DNA of 8,139 bases from Caldimicrobium thiodismutans (GTDB taxonomy: Bacteria > Desulfobacterota > Thermodesulfobacteria > Thermodesulfobacteriales > Thermodesulfobacteriaceae): assembly GCA_002877875.1 (NCBI GenBank), contig PNIE01000054.1, positions 1 through 8,139 on the forward strand. Direction: 5' to 3'. This document shows positions 6,228-8,139 of the stretch, in pieces (positions within the stretch are counted from its first letter, which is position 1; each line of letters begins with the position of its first letter). A model generated the notes under the pieces. That model saw only the letters and a program-made list of their open reading frames with translations, was not told the DNA's origin and did no database searches. The translations under genes and the position numbers were made by a program.

Positions 6228-7156
6228 TTTTTCTGAGTTTTATGAATAAAATATTTACTAACTCCAAGAATAGTTAAGCTCATTATGAAAAGAAGAAAAG
6301 CAAGATAAAAAAGAGCTGCAAGATGAATATCTTTATCAGCCTCAGTAAATTCGTTAGCAAGCTTAACTGTTACAGTAGCTGTAGGTGAAAAAAGAGAGGT
6401 AGGGAATTGATTTAAATTCCCTAAAACAAAGGCCACAGCCATAGTTTCCCCAAGTGCTCTCCCCAAAGAAAGACCTATTCCACCAAGAATGCTCATTTTA
6501 CAATAGGGGAAGACCACATCTTTTATAACCTCCCATTTAGTTGCTCCCATTCCATACGCTGATTCTTTAAGTACAGGTGGAACCACTAAAAAAGCATCTC
6601 TTGCAACCGCTGCTGTAAAAGGTGTAATCATTATACTCAAGATGATACTAGCTGTAAAGATATCTATGCCTAAGGTATTTCCTGAAAAAAGCCTTCCTAA
6701 AAGGGGAATGCCCCCCAAGAGATTCTGTAAAAAGGGCTCAATATATTTAGCCTGAAGGGGGGCTAAGGTAAAAAGCCCCCACATTCCATAAATAATACTT
6801 GGAATAGCTGCCAAAAGCTCGATGGCCATCCCAATAATTTCACCTAATCTCTTGGGGGCTACTTCAGTGATAAAAACTGCAATTCCTAAAGCAACTGGCA
6901 CAGCCACTATTAGAGCTAAAAAAGAGGTGGTAAGAGTTCCTACTAAAGGAACAGCTCCTCCAAAGATTTCTCTAACGGGATCCCAAGAACTTAAAAAAAT
7001 AAATCTTATAATTCCATAACGCGATATGGCAGGAAAGGCCTCTTTAAAAAGGACCAAAAAAATTCCAACAACAAATAAAATCACCACAAAAGCAGAAGAA
7101 GCTGTAACAAAGAAGAAAAAAAGGTTAAAATAGTATTGCTTCTTATTGGAAAGCAT
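6224..7156 (-). CDS. pstC: Phosphate ABC transporter permease PstC
   Basis: This 310-residue inner-membrane protein is the second channel subunit of the phosphate importer. Hydrophobic helices are visible at about 11-37, 68-98, 108-133, 163-182, 222-247 and 277-300. Family marks are SSWDP at 56-60, the EAA loop LKESAYGMGATKWEVIKDVV at 196-215 and, after it, GRALGETMAVAFVLGN at 232-247, which carries the Arg and Glu (Arg233, Glu237) of the motif conserved in PstC. Length and architecture are normal. Start ATG at 7156-7154 shares one base with the pstS TAA (TAATG), and its TGA overlaps the pstA ATG, so all four pst genes are translationally linked. The only upstream purine tract is a weak GGAA, again suggesting coupling. 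Confidence 0.96.
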   Translation of the reverse strand: MLSNKKQYYFNLFFFFVTASSAFVVILFVVGIFLVLFKEAFPAISRYGIIRFIFLSSWDPVREIFGGAVPLVGTLTTSFLALIVAVPVALGIAVFITEVAPKRLGEIIGMAIELLAAIPSIIYGMWGLFTLAPLQAKYIEPFLQNLLGGIPLLGRLFSGNTLGIDIFTASIILSIMITPFTAAVARDAFLVVPPVLKESAYGMGATKWEVIKDVVFPYCKMSILGGIGLSLGRALGETMAVAFVLGNLNQFPTSLFSPTATVTVKLANEFTEADKDIHLAALFYLAFLLFIMSLTILGVSKYFIHKTQKK

Positions 7157-8139
7157 TAATAAATTCCATGAGCTTTCCAGTATTCCCTTATTTTTGCCTT
7201 TACCTCTGCAGGAAGAGGAATATAATAAAGTTCAAGGGCTCTCTGATCTCCGTTCTTATAGGCCCAGTCAAAGAATTTAATGACTTGTTTGTTTATTTGA
7301 GGCCTCTCCTTAGCAAGTAAAATATAAGTTGCCCCAACTATGGGCCAAGCTTTCTCCCCTTCTGCATTAGTCATCCAAGCATAAAAGTGCTTTTCCGCTC
7401 TCAAATCTAAAGTCTTAGCTGCCTCTTTGAAACTCTCTGGTGTAGGAGAAATTACTTTTCCCTTCCGATTTTTAAGATCTGAAACCACTATCTTGTTCTG
7501 AAGAGCATAGGCATACTCTACATACCCAAGACTATAAGGAGTTCTCTTAACATAATTAGCAACTCCCTCATTACCCTTAGCCCCAATTCCTGCTCTAAAA
7601 TTCACTGAAGTTCCATATACAATCTCTTTTGCCCATTTTGGACAAACATCACTCAAATAGTGCGTAAAAATAGAGGTTGTTCCTGAACCATCTGAACGAT
7701 AAACTGGGGTTATAGGTTTATATGGAAGATTTAATTTAGGATTTAAAGCTTTTATCTGGGGGTCATTCCAGGTTTTTATCTCACCAAGATAGATTTTACA
7801 GAGAGTCTCCCCATCCAAAACCAGCCTCTTATTTCCTATTTCAGGAAGATTATAAGCTATTACTACACCCCCGATTACGGTAGGAAATTGCAAAAGTTTT
7901 TTTTTCTCAATCTCTTCAGGTTTAAGAGGCATATCACTTGCACCAAAATCAACTGTTCTCTCAGTAATCTGTCTTATTCCACCTCCAGATCCTATAGGCT
8001 GATAATTAATTTTTACTCCTGTTGCCTTGTGATAATCGGAGGCCCAAGCTGAATAAAGTGGATAAGGAAAAGTGGCTCCAGCTCCATTTATAAGCTTCCC
8101 TTCAGACGCCCCTTCTGCTCCCTTCCAAAAAACTAGAAA
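7156..8139 (-). CDS. pstS: Phosphate-binding protein PstS, N-terminus cut by window edge
   Basis: The frame is open to the right edge, giving 327 residues; the ATG at 7932 is internal. In-window residues 1-12 (FLVFWKGAEGAS) look like the end of a signal peptide and the start of the mature protein, so only a short N-terminal piece is missing. Ligand motifs match Escherichia coli PstS: GAGATFP at 19-25 (Thr23, Phe24), GSGGG around Ser51, DFGASD at 64-69 and RSDGSGT at 148-154, with Arg148, Ser152, Gly153 and Thr154 spaced as in the known phosphate site. GNEGVANYVKRTPYSLGYVE, then WPIVGATYIL and FFDWAYKNG complete the fold. PstS captures phosphate outside the inner membrane and delivers it to PstCA. 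Cys114 and Cys165 could form a disulfide, but that is speculative. An A9 run at 7905-7897 (Lys-Lys-Lys) is in frame. The operon promoter and any Pho box would lie beyond the edge. Confidence 0.96.
   Translation of the reverse strand, partial: FLVFWKGAEGASEGKLINGAGATFPYPLYSAWASDYHKATGVKINYQPIGSGGGIRQITERTVDFGASDMPLKPEEIEKKKLLQFPTVIGGVVIAYNLPEIGNKRLVLDGETLCKIYLGEIKTWNDPQIKALNPKLNLPYKPITPVYRSDGSGTTSIFTHYLSDVCPKWAKEIVYGTSVNFRAGIGAKGNEGVANYVKRTPYSLGYVEYAYALQNKIVVSDLKNRKGKVISPTPESFKEAAKTLDLRAEKHFYAWMTNAEGEKAWPIVGATYILLAKERPQINKQVIKFFDWAYKNGDQRALELYYIPLPAEVKAKIREYWKAHGIY

Noticed and set aside
7156..7932. PstS starting at ATG 7932
   Set aside because: The GAGATFP, GSGGG and DFGASD phosphate-site motifs lie upstream in the same open frame to 8139.

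Overview
This is a compact, AT-rich bacterial window with almost no non-coding DNA. It holds two convergent gene blocks whose stop codons lie 5 bp apart (3070-3074). Low GC, Lys/Glu/Ile-rich proteins and the gene mix (a double-cubane/2-hydroxyacyl-CoA dehydratase-type iron-sulfur pair beside Gram-negative-looking Pst and MurJ genes) suggest an anaerobe, possibly a thermophile of the Thermodesulfobacteriota type. That placement is inference and rests on no marker gene.

Plus strand, 1-3069: three tightly packed genes. The first is a transglutaminase-like cysteine protein whose N-terminus lies off the left edge. The second belongs to the HgdB/FldB/double-cubane-cluster family. The third is its HgdC-type ASKHA ATPase activator. 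The gaps are 11 and 2 nt, each with a strong Shine-Dalgarno sequence, so they are probably one operon. There is one dehydratase-type subunit rather than an HgdA/HgdB pair, and no CoA-transferase or acyl-CoA dehydrogenase in view. That favours a homodimeric double-cubane-cluster reductase system, whose natural substrate is not known, over an amino-acid-fermentation dehydratase.

Minus strand, 8139-3075: pstS-pstC-pstA-pstB-murJ. The high-affinity phosphate ABC transporter genes overlap by 1, 4 and 4 nt. murJ, the lipid II flippase gene, follows after 2 nt. No phoU follows pstB. PstS runs off the right edge and lacks only its extreme N-terminus and most of the signal peptide.

The most notable observation is that murJ is split into two reading frames. 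The frames meet at a run of ten A residues (coding strand, positions 3971-3962). A one-base backward slip there, or one extra A in the mRNA, restores a continuous protein of about 519 residues with conserved MurJ sequence on both sides. The second half has no usable start codon before the middle of a conserved segment. This could be transcriptional slippage or -1 frameshifting, a homopolymer sequencing error, or a fresh mutation. The sequence alone cannot decide.
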